From positions 27,368 to 91,367 of the forward strand of contig JAGAVZ010000263.1 in the NCBI GenBank assembly GCA_017941635.1: a DNA stretch of 64,000 bases, in the 5' to 3' direction. Origin of the DNA: Cellulosilyticum sp. Lineage in GTDB: Bacteria; Bacillota; Clostridia; Lachnospirales; Cellulosilyticaceae. The notes below the pieces were generated by a model. That model had not been told where the DNA came from, did no database searches, and saw nothing but the letters and a program-made list of their open reading frames with translations. Made by a program: the position numbers and the translations under genes. Shown one piece after another: positions 1 to 11,145 of the stretch (positions are counted from its first letter, which is position 1; each line of letters begins with the position of its first letter).

Positions 1-557
1 TGATGTGAGCTTTCTGGATAGATACCCATTTGTTCTAAAGTCAGACAGATTTCACGACGAATATTTTCGCCTCTGTCATCTGGAGCAATATCCATATAGG
101 TTGCTTGATCATATGGGATTTTGGTAGGATTACCGAGTTCGTCGCGATTAAAAAGATAGAATTCCATTTCTGATCCAAAATAGAAGTGATAGCCTTTATT
201 TTCGGCAGTAGCAATGGCTTTTTTGAGAATTTGTCTGGTATCACATTCAAAAATCGTACCATTTGGCCAAGTGATATCACAGAACATTCTTACCACACGA
301 CCATGTTCAGGACGCCATGGGAGAATCACTAAAGTAGAAGGATCTGGGTGTAAGAATAAATCAGAGTGTAAATGAATATCGAATCCCGAAATAGACCAGG
401 CATCAATAGAAATACCATGTTCAAAGGCACGGTTTAATTCCGTAGGCATAATGGAAATATTTTTTTGTTTTCCAAAAACATCACAAAATGCTAAGCGAAT
501 AAATTTGACATCTTCTTCTTCTACAAACTGCATAACTTCTTGTTTTGTGTAATTCAT
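1..557 (-). CDS. glnA: Glutamine synthetase type I, N-terminal part (cut by left edge)
   Basis: About 185 residues are visible on the minus strand, starting MNYTKQEVMQF at 557 and running off the window. The N-terminal beta-grasp region holds KFIRLAFCDVFGKQKN, followed by SIDAWSISGFDIHLHSD and LHPDPSTLVILPWRP, and then the first metal-ligand segment FGSEMEFYLF of the catalytic barrel. These are hallmarks of GSI, which makes glutamine from glutamate, ammonia and ATP. The C-terminal half, with the adenylylation and feedback residues, is outside the window, so the subclass cannot be decided. It is divergent from gdhA, so the two ammonia-assimilation routes sit back to back. A weak SD (AGTAGGT) precedes the ATG and a TATAAT on the minus strand lies at 599-604. 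Confidence 0.9.
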   Translation of the reverse strand, partial: MNYTKQEVMQFVEEEDVKFIRLAFCDVFGKQKNISIMPTELNRAFEHGISIDAWSISGFDIHLHSDLFLHPDPSTLVILPWRPEHGRVVRMFCDITWPNGTIFECDTRQILKKAIATAENKGYHFYFGSEMEFYLFNRDELGNPTKIPYDQATYMDIAPDDRGENIRREICLTLEQMGIYPESSH

Positions 558-789
558 AGTGTACCTACTTTCTTTATGTATCATATAGAGTTTTTCTTAT
601 TATATAATACTGCTTACACATTTTCTATGAAATTAAGGCTAACAAGTACAGGAAACCTCCTCATTATGTACAAGAAAAAAGTAACGTAGAGATGACATGC
701 TTTTTAGAGCTATATATTTGGTGATAAGTATAAGGTAAAATAATAACATGACTAGTTTAAATTTAAATATAAAAAATAATTAAAATATA

Positions 790-818
790 TTGACAATTTA
801 TGAGGTACGATATATCAT
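790..818 (+). promoter_or_regulatory. gdhA promoter
   Basis: TTGACA at 790-795 and TATCAT at 813-818 are separated by exactly 17 bp, a near-consensus sigma-A promoter. The predicted start point near 825 lies only a few bases before the leader hairpin at 828. Confidence 0.75.
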
Positions 819-827
819 AACTTATAT

Positions 828-881
828 AAAGGCAAAGGCGTCTTTAAGGATAATACCTTGAAGATTCTTTTGCCTTTTTTT
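828..881 (+). terminator. Terminator-like hairpin in the gdhA leader
   Basis: A 22-bp stem (828-849 with 856-877, one mismatch plus G-U pairs) around the loop ATAATA is followed by a T-run (875-881). It sits at the very start of the predicted gdhA transcript, about 110 nt before the start codon. It could be an attenuator, a short-RNA terminator or a relic of an earlier gene end. A 13-mer of its left arm (CAAAGGCGTCTTT) is the exact complement of part of the gdhA 3' terminator. Confidence 0.65.
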
Positions 882-990
882 GTTGCCTTTTGTATCAATT
901 GGAAGGTAGAGAAGGTATTTGAGAAATAGATCAAAAAGAAAAAATAATAGTTTAGTAGTAAGCTATATTGTTTTTTAGTTGGGAGGATAA

Positions 991-2328
<1,338 letters not shown>

Positions 2329-2344
2329 AATTAAAATGATATAA

Positions 2345-2404
2345 AAACAAAGACAAAGGTGTCTTTTATGTTCTTGTACATAAAAGACGCCTTTGTCTTT
2401 GTTT
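2345..2404 (+). terminator. gdhA terminator
   Basis: Arms of 26 nt (2345-2370 and 2379-2404) pair around an 8-nt loop with a single G-U pair. The 3' arm ends in T-rich sequence. The stem is symmetrical enough to work in both directions. Confidence 0.85.
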
Positions 2405-2774
2405 ATAAGAAAAGGGAATAGTTATGAAGAATATGGAACGAATCGATTCTCTATGTTGGATGCAGAATATGGGCTTATTTTATTTGATGGAAAAACTAAA
2501 ATATACAGTCATTCTAGTAGCTTCTTATTTGCCATATGCGTGAGAAACATAAAAACACATATAGGCAAAGTGCACAAGAAATAAAGGGGGTGGTATATAT
2601 AAAAACTTACAAAAAAGTTAAATAGAAATAAAAATAAGTTACAAGAAAAAATTTAAGTTGATAAAATAAGCATAGGAGAAATAAGAGAGAAAAATAAATC
2701 ATATAATGAATTGTTGCGTTAAGGGAGGGTACCTTGGTAAGAAAAAGATTTTAGTGTATGATGGTAAATAGGGG
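2405..2774. other. Non-coding stretch, no gene seen
   Basis: Only short frames with no plausible start are present. A 63-codon frame beginning inside the gdhA terminator (2393-2584) has no ribosome binding site and no recognisable similarity. An AGGGAGGG at about 2722 precedes only a few codons. Confidence 0.5.
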
Positions 2775-2803
2775 GCTACTAGATTATAAACTGGTAGCTT
2801 TTT
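2775..2803 (+). terminator. Small terminator-like hairpin
   Basis: GCTACTAG (2775-2782) pairs with CTGGTAGC (2791-2798) and is followed by five Ts. No gene is recognisable just upstream, so it may end a small RNA or be a relic. Confidence 0.5.
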
Positions 2804-2895
2804 GGGCATCATGAAGAAAGTTATTTTTTAGATTCATTATTAGAAGCAGTTTGTAGTTTGATTGTGACACTTCACAGATAAGGACGGTGGAAAAG

Positions 2896-3408
2896 ATGAT
2901 TTTTGAAAAAGGCGAGTATATTGTATGCAATAATGTAGGGATATGCCTTGTAGAGGATGTAACACCTAAAGACATGGATGGGGTCATGCAAGAAAAACTG
3001 TATTATATCTTACAACCATTAGATTCGGTCGATAGTAGGATTTATTCTGCGGTAGATAACGAAAAAATGGCAATGAGAAGAGTGATTTCTAATGAGGAAG
3101 TAGAAAATCTATTAGATGAAATGAAAGAGATAGAGATTTTATCTGTAGATAATGAGAAAAGAAGAGAAGAAATCTACAAAGAAACATTGCATAAATGTGA
3201 ATGTATCGGTTGGGCACAACTTATTAAGACCATTTATTGTAGAAAAAAGGAAAAGGCAAGTCAAGGTAAGAAGATTACTACAACAGATTCAAAATACCTC
3301 AAAAAAGCAGAAGACTACCTTTATCATGAACTTGCAATAAGTCTTAATTTAGAACCAATAGATATTAAAGAACGTGTACTTGGTGAGATTGGTATTGAGG
3401 AAGCATAA
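2896..3408 (+). CDS. CarD/CdnL-like transcription regulator
   Basis: The protein starts MIFEKGEYIVCNNVGICLVE, the Tudor-like RNA polymerase-interacting fold of the CarD_CdnL_TRCF family, and continues KLYYILQPLD as in CarD proteins. The helical C-terminal half (about residues 70-170) fits the family's DNA-contacting domain, although basic residues cluster only around KKEKASQGKK. CarD proteins bind the RNAP beta subunit and stabilise open promoter complexes. A GTG at 2887 could add three residues, but the SD-like AAGGACGG (2880-2887) is spaced correctly only for the ATG at 2896. It is transcribed alone and ended by the hairpin at 3467. Its target promoters cannot be seen. Confidence 0.85.
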   Translation: MIFEKGEYIVCNNVGICLVEDVTPKDMDGVMQEKLYYILQPLDSVDSRIYSAVDNEKMAMRRVISNEEVENLLDEMKEIEILSVDNEKRREEIYKETLHKCECIGWAQLIKTIYCRKKEKASQGKKITTTDSKYLKKAEDYLYHELAISLNLEPIDIKERVLGEIGIEEA

Positions 3409-3466
3409 ACATTATGAAAAGTATAGGAAATAGGTTTGCTCAGATATATGCTGAGTTAGCCATAGG

Positions 3467-3507
3467 AAAAAGATGATATTACACAATTGTGTAGTATCAT
3501 CTTTTTT
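3467..3507 (+). terminator. Terminator after the CarD-like gene
   Basis: AAAAGATGATA..TACACAA pairs with TTGTGTA..TATCATCTTTTT, an almost perfect 18-bp stem with essentially no loop, followed by a T-run. Confidence 0.85.
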
Positions 3508-3508
3508 A

Positions 3509-3539
3509 TTGTATAGGAAAGTTCAACTTTCCTATACAA
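3509..3539. repeat. Perfect 31-nt palindrome
   Basis: Fifteen-base arms TTGTATAGGAAAGTT and AACTTTCCTATACAA flank a single C. It begins two bases after the preceding terminator, so it is not needed for termination, and it lacks a T-tail. A partial match (GTATAGGAAA) occurs nearby at 3421-3430. It could be a palindromic mobile repeat or an insertion-sequence end. Confidence 0.7.
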
Positions 3540-3540
3540 T

Positions 3541-4129
3541 ATATATGATCCTAAATATATCATGGATTAAAAATAGGCAATACAAAAATATCTATGAAAA
3601 CAAATTATTATGACAAATTATTATAACAAATTGGTGAGGGGTGTAGAAAAAAGATTATAAGATTGTACCAAGTTCTTACCACTTAGAACCAATTAAAGGA
3701 GAGCGTGTTATAAGATTAATAAGTGATTCAAATTATACAAAGCAAAGTGAAATTTTGTGAATGGAAATTGCTAAGTTAGGTGGAGTCAATCAAGTTATAC
3801 AGTTAGTGAAAAATATAGATCAAGAGAAAGGTTCCTTAAAGTGATATAAGGAGCTTTTATTTTAAGATGTTTTATTTCTAAGTTTTGGGAGATAAAAGAG
3901 AGCGATATAAAAGAAAAATAGGGTGTCATCAAGAGGTGATTAAAAGTGATTATTTAAGATGAATATAAGATTGTTTTGGCTTAAACTGTGATGCAAAATG
4001 ATTAAGATGGGATTGTAAAAGATTGGAATATGCTGTATTTGAAGTAGATAATCGTTCAAAAGGCAATTTTTTATTTGGGTGAGTTAACTATTTTCTTCTG
4101 ATATCTTTTAAGTGTTGTAAATTTTTTCA
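3541..4129. other. Long stretch with no intact gene; probable decayed coding sequence
   Basis: There are many stops in all frames, but short runs look protein-like. One starts MEIAKLGGVNQVIQLVKN near 3760 and lasts 27 codons. No family is recognisable. This looks like an old, degraded gene rather than regulatory DNA. Confidence 0.35.
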
Positions 4130-4157
4130 TTACATAGGATAAGTAATCCTGTATAAT
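4130..4157 (+). promoter_or_regulatory. Probable promoter of the chemoreceptor/binding-protein pair
   Basis: TTACAT at 4130-4135 and TATAAT at 4152-4157 are 16 bp apart, about 78 bp before the chemoreceptor ATG. No flagellar sigma-D type sequence was seen here. Confidence 0.5.
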
Positions 4158-4234
4158 GTTAATTCGTGCGAAAGATTCAATAAAATGTAAAGAAAGTAAA
4201 AGATGACAAAATAAAGTAATCAAGGGAGGACATT

Positions 4235-6046
4235 ATGAAGCAGTACAGTAAAGTCAATATTCAACATAATCTAAAATTGAAGACACTTATTTATTTCATG
4301 CTATTGGGAATAATGGTAAGTATCTTAGTGGTAACAGGAATTATTGCGATTAATGTAACAACACTTAGGGATCAACTAAATGCTAGTTATAGTCTACAAA
4401 GAGAATATACAGATATCTTTGTTCCAATTCAAACGGATGTTAATTCAAGTGGAATGTTATCAAGTTTATTAATTTCAAGTAGTCAAACATCATATGGCTA
4501 TAAGCCAAGTGAAACAGTTTTAAATATCAGTGATGAGTTAGTTGCAAATGCAGAAGAATTATTATATCAATACCATAATAAGCTTACAGATGAAATTAAA
4601 AAAGAAGAGTTTTCGAATATTTGTAAAAGATTTGAAAAGATGAAATCAACTTATGAGTACCTAAAGGAAAATCTAGTTGAAGTTCCTAAAGACCAAGATA
4701 AGAGTCAAATAGAAGGGCAACTGAATGCAATCCAGAGTAGAGTGGAGTCAATTGGGAGTAGATTGTTATTAGAAAACCAAAAATTTAGAACAGACTTCGA
4801 AGCATATATTATCAAGGAACTACATAAAACAACTGCATTAGCACATGAAGGGGTATTAATTAGTAACCGTTTACCAATAATTGTTATACTGATTAACTTA
4901 GTCGCATTAACAGTTATTATTGCAATTGGTATGTGGGTAATGAAACGTTTTAGTAAACAATTAAAAAGAAGTATTACTTTAACAGATAAGATGTCAAAAG
5001 GAGACCTATCAGATTATAAAGAAAATTATAAGAATGATGAAGTGGGACAAATGATTAATAATATTCGTCATTCACTAGATACAATTAGAGATATGATTTT
5101 CCATGTTAAAGCAGAGGCAAAAGAATTAGATGATTCGAGTAATCAAATTAGTAGCAAAATTTCAGGTGTAGCCAATATGGAAAGTGAAATTGATTTAAGA
5201 ATTGGAGAAATCCATGAATTTACTTTAAGTGTAGATGAATCTGTCGTACAGGCTGAAGATGCTATTGAAAATATCTCAGATAGAGCAGGTAGCTTATATC
5301 AAGTAGCCAAAAATGTGAGTGTATCATCTGAAGAAATTAAAGAGCGTGCCCTAAAGATTAAAGAAAAAGGTGAAAGTGCCTTAGTGAGTTCAGAAGAAAT
5401 GTATACAAGTAAAAAAGCGTCTATTCAAGAAGCAATTGCACAATTAACCATCATTCAAGAAGTTACGAATATGGCGAATATGATTAAAGGCATATCTGAC
5501 CAAACTACATTATTGGCATTAAATGCTTCTATAGAAGCGGCACGCGCAGGTGAGCAAGGTAAGGGATTTGCTGTTGTGGCAGATGAAGTAAGAGAATTAG
5601 CAACGAATTCACAAGAAATTGCGGATAATATTCAAAAAGTTACCTCTCAAATGGATGGGACATTTAGAAATATTGAGCATAATATTAACGAGTTATTATC
5701 ATTTTATGATGAGACAGTTAAACCAAATTGTGATTTCTTAATTGAAGTAGCAGATATTTATAGTAAAGATGCAGATTTTATCTATGACATAGCAAATAAT
5801 GTACAAAGTGAAAGTAAAGTCATTACAAATGCTTCAAAAGAAATTGGTGACGTTTTTGAGGTATTAGAACATAAAATCAAAACAGTAACAGAAGATACAA
5901 GAGTAATTAAAGAAAACATTAAAGTTATGACACAAGAAATTGATGACACAACTCACTTACTGGGACACCAACAACAGATTAGAGATTCTTTAAAAACATC
6001 TTTAAATCAATTCATATTAGAAGAGGGAGTAGCAACTTATGAGTAA
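4235..6046 (+). CDS. Membrane-spanning methyl-accepting chemotaxis protein
   Basis: This 603-residue protein has a classic transmembrane chemoreceptor layout. TM1 is near residues 15-36 and TM2 near 211-235 ([20 protein letters not shown]). Between them is an extracellular helical sensor of about 170 residues. A HAMP linker follows (about 235-290), then a long cytoplasmic coiled coil. The signalling tip is near 420-450 ([20 protein letters not shown]), the contact for CheA/CheW. GGGAGG precedes the ATG. The last 8 nt overlap the next gene, a sugar-binding lipoprotein, so the two are probably translationally coupled. The likely role is a receptor that reads the loaded binding protein. That link is inference from gene order; the sensor does not match a family I can name. 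Confidence 0.93.
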   Translation: MKQYSKVNIQHNLKLKTLIYFMLLGIMVSILVVTGIIAINVTTLRDQLNASYSLQREYTDIFVPIQTDVNSSGMLSSLLISSSQTSYGYKPSETVLNISDELVANAEELLYQYHNKLTDEIKKEEFSNICKRFEKMKSTYEYLKENLVEVPKDQDKSQIEGQLNAIQSRVESIGSRLLLENQKFRTDFEAYIIKELHKTTALAHEGVLISNRLPIIVILINLVALTVIIAIGMWVMKRFSKQLKRSITLTDKMSKGDLSDYKENYKNDEVGQMINNIRHSLDTIRDMIFHVKAEAKELDDSSNQISSKISGVANMESEIDLRIGEIHEFTLSVDESVVQAEDAIENISDRAGSLYQVAKNVSVSSEEIKERALKIKEKGESALVSSEEMYTSKKASIQEAIAQLTIIQEVTNMANMIKGISDQTTLLALNASIEAARAGEQGKGFAVVADEVRELATNSQEIADNIQKVTSQMDGTFRNIEHNINELLSFYDETVKPNCDFLIEVADIYSKDADFIYDIANNVQSESKVITNASKEIGDVFEVLEHKIKTVTEDTRVIKENIKVMTQEIDDTTHLLGHQQQIRDSLKTSLNQFILEEGVATYE

Positions 6047-7460
6047 AAAGATATCGGCACTATGTGCAGGACTGATATTAACACTTTCATTATGTAGTTG
6101 TGGGACAACAGAAGTTGAACCAATTGTTACACAAGAAAATGTAGTGGAAGATAAAAAAATCACTTTTCTTACAAATTTTGGCCTTTCTCAAGGGTCTAAT
6201 AGTATACCTATTTGGGAGGAAGAGTTTGAGAAACAAACTGGATATGCAATGCAATTAGATTCTTTAAGTGGCGATGAATATTATCAGGTATTAGATTATA
6301 CATTAGCTATGGGACGTGCTCATGATGTAGTTGCTATGGCAGAAGGTAAGCTGCCATCTTATGTAGTAGATAGACAGTTGTTGGATATTACAGAGATGGT
6401 CCAGTCCTCAGAGATTCTTTCTAAGATACCAGAAGAATATATGAAAGCAGCCACAGTAGATGGAAAAGTCTATGGTGTGCCAGTAGAGTTTGGTGGAGGA
6501 ACCATTACATATGTACGTCAAGATATTTTAGATGAACTTGGTATTAATGCACCAAAGAATTTTGATGAATTTATAGCCATGTTAGAAAAGATTAAAGAGG
6601 CATATCCAGAGATGATTCCATTTACAGCACCAGGGTTAGTTGGCTCAAATAATGACTACTATATGGTAGATTTTTACCATGATGCTTCACCAGAAATTAT
6701 AGAAGTGGATGGTAAATGGGTAGATGGTATGTTACAAGATAATATGAGAGCTGCTTTGGAACGCTTACGATTAGCATATTCAAAGGGGTTAATTGATCCA
6801 AATATTACAACCAATGGAACAAAAGAAGCAAGAACAAAATTTATGGATGGAAAAGCAGCAGTATTTAACTATTGGGCAGGAAATTGGAACAGTACATTGC
6901 AAAATAATCTGACTAAAAGTTTAGGGGAACATGCTCTTGTTGGAAGAATGAATCCGATTAAAGAAGTAACATATAAGATACGACCTTCAGTAGTATTATC
7001 TATTACAAAAAATGCAAATAATCCAGAAGCTGTTTTTGAACATATATTAGAGTATATGCATGATGATGCAGAAGGCTCAAAGTTATTTCAATATGGTGTT
7101 GAAGATATTCATTATAAGATAGAGGGAAATGAAATTGTACAACAAAAAGGGGAATATAAAATTTCCTCTGCATTGGTTACACCAGTAATGGCATTTGAGA
7201 GATTAGAGGAGTATGTTTTTAAACAAAAACCAGAAGTAGTGGCATCGCTAGAGTTATTAAAAGAGTATGGAGAGCAACAGTACAACCTTCCAAGTTCAGT
7301 AACCTATATCACTATTGAAGATGAACTCATTGAATTAAAAACACAAACCATTTCGGATGCAATGGTTGGGAAATTGACAATAGATGAAGCATTAGAAAAT
7401 TATAAAGCAAAAGCTGAAGCACTAGGAATGTCAAGGGTATTAGAAGAAATGAATGCATAA
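6039..7460 (+). CDS. Extracellular solute-binding lipoprotein (sugar ABC family 1)
   Basis: The 473-residue protein has a lipoprotein signal peptide ending in LSLCSCG, with the lipidated cysteine at position 21. The mature part has the family 1 carbohydrate-binding fold: KITFLTNFG near the start, [32 protein letters not shown], and [12 protein letters not shown]. Such proteins normally feed ABC importers, but no permease or ATPase gene lies nearby. The start codon sits inside the end of the chemoreceptor gene (8-nt overlap, SD AGAAGAGGGAG). This arrangement suggests a binding protein dedicated to chemotaxis rather than uptake, though a permease elsewhere could share it. The ligand is unknown, probably an oligosaccharide. 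The terminator at 7559 closes the unit. Confidence 0.88.
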   Translation: MSKKISALCAGLILTLSLCSCGTTEVEPIVTQENVVEDKKITFLTNFGLSQGSNSIPIWEEEFEKQTGYAMQLDSLSGDEYYQVLDYTLAMGRAHDVVAMAEGKLPSYVVDRQLLDITEMVQSSEILSKIPEEYMKAATVDGKVYGVPVEFGGGTITYVRQDILDELGINAPKNFDEFIAMLEKIKEAYPEMIPFTAPGLVGSNNDYYMVDFYHDASPEIIEVDGKWVDGMLQDNMRAALERLRLAYSKGLIDPNITTNGTKEARTKFMDGKAAVFNYWAGNWNSTLQNNLTKSLGEHALVGRMNPIKEVTYKIRPSVVLSITKNANNPEAVFEHILEYMHDDAEGSKLFQYGVEDIHYKIEGNEIVQQKGEYKISSALVTPVMAFERLEEYVFKQKPEVVASLELLKEYGEQQYNLPSSVTYITIEDELIELKTQTISDAMVGKLTIDEALENYKAKAEALGMSRVLEEMNA

Positions 7461-7558
7461 GAGTAATCTAGTATATCATTTTAGTGTGGAAATTTTGGGG
7501 ATAATTTCAGAACAATTATTCATAGTCTATTTAGAATAGATATAGATGCTATACAATT

Positions 7559-7605
7559 AAAAAATAAGAGGAATTACTTAGTTGAAGTGATTTCTCTTAT
7601 TTTTT
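7559..7605 (+). terminator. Terminator after the binding protein
   Basis: AATAAGAGGAATTACTT pairs with AAGTGATTTCTCTTATT (G-U pairs tolerated) around AGTTGA and is followed by a T-run. The rest of 7461-7796 has no gene. Confidence 0.8.
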
Positions 7606-7796
7606 ATGACAAAATAAACATATAACAATAGTGTGTCATAGTAAGTTTATAAGTATTTAATAAATTTAATTAAACGAAATAAGATGAATGCTATACTATT
7701 TATAATGATAGATACAACTAAGGGCACAGTTAAAAATATAAATGGATTGCCTATGTATAACATACGTATTACCAAGATGTAATGGGGAGGATAAAC

Positions 7797-8972
7797 ATGA
7801 ACCAAAAGAAATTATCACAGATACAAGAAATTTTAAATGAAATGGTACAAACATCTTATGTAGCAGGTGCCAATTGTTTAGTTTTAGAAAAGGGAAAAGA
7901 GATGGGGTATTTTGAAGCAGGATATGCTGACCTAAAAGCACAAAAGCCTTTTAAAAGAGACACAATCTGTTTATTATATTCCATGAGTAAACCAGTTACA
8001 GCAGCAGCGGCTATGCTTTTGATGGAGAAAGGAAAAATAGATTTACTGGACCCGGTAGAGAAATTTATTCCAAGCTTTAAAAATCAGATGGTGATATCCC
8101 AAAATGGGTTAGAGCCTTGTCAGAAAGCTGTAACAATTAAAGATTTGCTTTCCATGACATCAGGCCTTTTGTATGGAAATGATGTAGATGCAGCAGGAAT
8201 TGGTATGAGTGGATTATTTGAGGAAGTGAAATCACATTTAACTACATCTAAAGAATATAGTACATATGAGATTGCGGAGCGAATAGGACAGATTCCATTG
8301 GCATTTCAGCCAGGAAGTCATTGGGCATATGGAGTCAGTGCAGATGTATTAGGCGCTATTATTGAAGTGGTAGCAGATAAGCCATTTAGTGAGTTTTTAA
8401 GTGAAAGTCTTTTTTGCCCATTAGAGATGGAGGACACAGGTTTTTGGGTACCAGAGCTTAAGCAAGACCGATTGGCTAAAGTATATGCCTTAGAAAATGA
8501 AGAACTTGTAGAATATAATGGTAACAATCTAGGGATTTTAATTCGTATGAATCAAAAACCGCGATTTGAATCAGGTGGTGCGGGCTTAGTTTCAACTATT
8601 GATGATTATAGTCGCTTTGCAAAGATGCTACTGAATAAAGGTAGCTTTAATGGAAAGCAGATTTTAGCACCAAAGACAGTCCAATATATGACGACTTGTG
8701 AACTTCATGCAAAGCTCAATGATGATGTAGCCACATGGGATAGCTTAAGGGGACATAGCTATGGGAATTTGATGCGTATTATGACTAATCCAAAACAAGC
8801 AATCTTTAATGGAACAAAAGGAGAATATGGCTGGGATGGTTGGCTTGGTCCTTATATGGCAAATGACCCAGTTCATGAAATCACATTTCTTATGATGCAG
8901 CAAAAAACAGATACAGGAACCACATCGTATACACGTAAGCTGAGAAATATTGTATCGGCGTGTATAGAGTAG
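7797..8972 (+). CDS. Serine hydrolase, beta-lactamase class C fold
   Basis: This 391-residue protein has the SxxK nucleophile motif SMSK (Ser62, Lys65) followed by VTAAAAMLLMEKG. The second motif is Tyr178 in HWAYGVSADVLG, and a C-terminal GYGWDGWLGPY-like segment stands where the KTG motif would be. This matches the esterase/D-aminopeptidase-like branch better than true beta-lactamases. No signal peptide is present, so it is probably cytoplasmic. The start chosen is the ATG at 7797, because an upstream in-frame ATG (7782) would put the ribosome site GGGGAGG (7784-7790) inside the gene. It has its own terminator. The substrate is unknown. Confidence 0.87.
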   Translation: MNQKKLSQIQEILNEMVQTSYVAGANCLVLEKGKEMGYFEAGYADLKAQKPFKRDTICLLYSMSKPVTAAAAMLLMEKGKIDLLDPVEKFIPSFKNQMVISQNGLEPCQKAVTIKDLLSMTSGLLYGNDVDAAGIGMSGLFEEVKSHLTTSKEYSTYEIAERIGQIPLAFQPGSHWAYGVSADVLGAIIEVVADKPFSEFLSESLFCPLEMEDTGFWVPELKQDRLAKVYALENEELVEYNGNNLGILIRMNQKPRFESGGAGLVSTIDDYSRFAKMLLNKGSFNGKQILAPKTVQYMTTCELHAKLNDDVATWDSLRGHSYGNLMRIMTNPKQAIFNGTKGEYGWDGWLGPYMANDPVHEITFLMMQQKTDTGTTSYTRKLRNIVSACIE

Positions 8973-8997
8973 TCAGTAAATTGAAATTTGTTAAGAG

Positions 8998-9041
8998 ATG
9001 GTTTGTTATAGTCTCAGTCTATAACAAGCCATATTTTTTTT
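8998..9041 (+). terminator. Terminator after the serine hydrolase
   Basis: ATGGTTTGTTATAG pairs with CTATAACAAGCCAT around a 7-nt loop and is followed by a run of Ts. Confidence 0.85.
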
Positions 9042-9165
9042 GAATTATACCAAGACATTAAAATAAGATATACTTTATGTAAAAATGGCAAATTATAGCC
9101 TCATGAGATAAATAAGAGGCATTAATGGAAAGTAGATAGATGAGAAAGAAATAGGGAGGTTTTTC

Positions 9166-10941
9166 ATGACAATACAAGAGGATTTAAAATTACATAAGGT
9201 AATCTGTGATGGGGCATTTGGAACATATTATAATCTATTAACAGGGATCAATGAACTGCCTGAAAAGGCAAATCTAGAGCAACCAGAATTGGTGAAACGT
9301 ATTCATAAGGATTATATTTTATCAGGTGCAAGATTAATTAGAACCAATACCTTTGCAACGAACACACAGGCAAGAGGTTGTACAGAAGCAGAAGTAAAAA
9401 AAGAGATTCAAATAGCGTATCAATTAGCCAAGGAAGCTGTGTTAGAAAGTCATTTACAAGATGAAAAAATTTATATAGCAGGAGATGTTGGGCCAATCTC
9501 TAGAGGCGGGCAGACAATCAAGGCTCTTCAAGCTGAATATGAAATGATTTGTGATGCCTTTATAGAGATGGGAGCAGAGGTTTTAGTTTTTGAAACCTTT
9601 CCTGATTTGGTAATGATAGAAGAAGTTATTAAACGTGTAAAACAAAAAAGTAATGTTTTTATGATGGTACAATTTTGTATCAATCAATATGGTTATAGTG
9701 CATCAGGTCTTAGTGCCAAAAGATTATTGGAACAAGCAAGTCAAATAGAAGAAATTGATGCAGTAGGTTTTAATTGTGGGATAGGGCCAGGTCATCTTTA
9801 TCAAATTCTAAAAAAATTAGACTTGAATCAAGGTAAGTATTTAACCGCACTTCCAAATGCAAGTTATCCAAAGCTCCGTCAAAACCGTATGGTGTTTATG
9901 GAGAATATTGATTATTTTGCACAGCAAATGAAAGAGATTGCAAGCTTAGGGATTGACCTTATTGGAGGATGCTGTGGTACCACACCTAAGTATATTGAAG
10001 CATTAAGTGGAGCAATTGATTTAAAAGCTATTGTACATAGAGCAAGGCATGATTTACAGAGACAAGAACAAAATTCAACAAAGGATAAAAATAGTTTCTT
10101 CGAAGGAAAACAACCTGGTGAAAAAATGATAGCAGTAGAGCTCTCACCACCACCAGATGCCAATTATGAAAAAATCATGGATGCCGCCAATGTATTAAAA
10201 AGAAATGGCGTGGACATTATTACTTTTCCAGATTCACCATCAGGGAGGATGCGTGCGGATTCAATTTTAATGAGTGTAAAAGTGGCAAATGAGGTAAAAA
10301 TTAATGTGCTACCACATATCTGTTGTCGAGATCGAAATGCCATTGCTATTCGCTCAGAATTATTGGGGGCCCATATTAATGGGGTCAAAAATGTTTTGGT
10401 TATTACAGGAGACCCTGTACCTGTGATGGTAAGGGAAAATGTGAAAAGTGTTTTTAATTTTGATTCGGTAGGCGTTATGAAAACAATACAAGAAATGAAC
10501 TATGAACAGTTTAAGGAAGATCCGATGATTTATGGAGGGGCACTCAATTACAACCGTCGTAATATTGAAAAAGAAGTATATAGGCTCCAAAAAAAGATAG
10601 CAGCAGGCGCGCAGTTCTTCTTATCTCAGCCACTTTTCACAAGTGAGGATGTGGAAAAACTGCGTTATATTAAATCCAAGGTAGATACTAAAATTTTATG
10701 TGGTATTATGCCGCTAGTCAGCCAGCGCAATGCTAACTTTATTAAAAACGAAATGTCCGATATTCATGTAACAGAAGACATTGTAAATCTCTTCTCGCCA
10801 GAAATGAGTAGAGAGGAGGGAGAGGCAGTAGGGGTTAATATTGCAAGACAAATGATAGCTGAAACTAAGGATTTTGTGGATGGCTATTATTTTAGTATCC
10901 CATTTAATAGGGTGTATTTATTAGAACAGATTATGAAGTAA
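9166..10941 (+). CDS. Bifunctional homocysteine S-methyltransferase / methylenetetrahydrofolate reductase
   Basis: The 591-residue fusion has two domains. The first (about 1-290) is a zinc-dependent homocysteine methyltransferase with its three zinc cysteines visible: Cys204 in FNCGIGPG, and Cys269 and Cys270 in GGCCGTTP. The second (about 310-591) is a MetF-like flavin TIM barrel with VELSPPPDANYEKI, NVLVITGDP, YGGALNYNRRNIEKE and AQFFLSQPLF. The layout matches Bacillus YitJ-type proteins, which supply and use methyl groups for methionine. Family knowledge suggests it makes 5-methyl-THF and methylates homocysteine. GGGAGG precedes the ATG. It lies upstream of metY. The space between the preceding terminator and the gene (about 125 bp) is too short for an S-box, and none was seen. 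Confidence 0.92.
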   Translation: MTIQEDLKLHKVICDGAFGTYYNLLTGINELPEKANLEQPELVKRIHKDYILSGARLIRTNTFATNTQARGCTEAEVKKEIQIAYQLAKEAVLESHLQDEKIYIAGDVGPISRGGQTIKALQAEYEMICDAFIEMGAEVLVFETFPDLVMIEEVIKRVKQKSNVFMMVQFCINQYGYSASGLSAKRLLEQASQIEEIDAVGFNCGIGPGHLYQILKKLDLNQGKYLTALPNASYPKLRQNRMVFMENIDYFAQQMKEIASLGIDLIGGCCGTTPKYIEALSGAIDLKAIVHRARHDLQRQEQNSTKDKNSFFEGKQPGEKMIAVELSPPPDANYEKIMDAANVLKRNGVDIITFPDSPSGRMRADSILMSVKVANEVKINVLPHICCRDRNAIAIRSELLGAHINGVKNVLVITGDPVPVMVRENVKSVFNFDSVGVMKTIQEMNYEQFKEDPMIYGGALNYNRRNIEKEVYRLQKKIAAGAQFFLSQPLFTSEDVEKLRYIKSKVDTKILCGIMPLVSQRNANFIKNEMSDIHVTEDIVNLFSPEMSREEGEAVGVNIARQMIAETKDFVDGYYFSIPFNRVYLLEQIMK

Positions 10942-11018
10942 AAAAGAAGATACAAAGGTTATAAGGTAGACGATAATAAAAGAACGAAATAATAAAAGAT
11001 TATATATGTATAGATTTA
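10942..11018. other. Start of a 586-bp gap between the methyltransferase fusion and metY
   Basis: There is no clear terminator after the methyltransferase gene. The gap to 11527 contains only two very short minus-strand frames (described separately) and an imperfect inverted repeat around 11430-11480 (CTAGGAATT with AATTTCCTAG) shortly before metY. No SAM riboswitch core was recognised. Confidence 0.4.
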
Positions 11019-11135
11019 CTAAAGTTTACAATCATTTAGTATAACTTTAGAAACATGATTTTTTAGTGATTGCATATGAGATGTGTGAATCATCATTTCT
11101 TCAGTATTACTTTCTGTTTTTGCAAGTTGGTACAT
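11019..11135 (-). other. Very short frame, possible remnant
   Basis: A 38-codon minus-strand frame (MYQLAKTESNTEEMMIHT..) lies directly downstream of the 29-codon frame below. It has no convincing ribosome site and no recognised family. It may be part of the same decayed gene. Confidence 0.25.
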
Positions 11136-11145
11136 ATAGTATGAA

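Noticed and set aside
2393..2584. 63-codon plus-strand frame after gdhA
   Set aside because: It starts inside the gdhA terminator stem, lacks a ribosome site and shows no family-like sequence.
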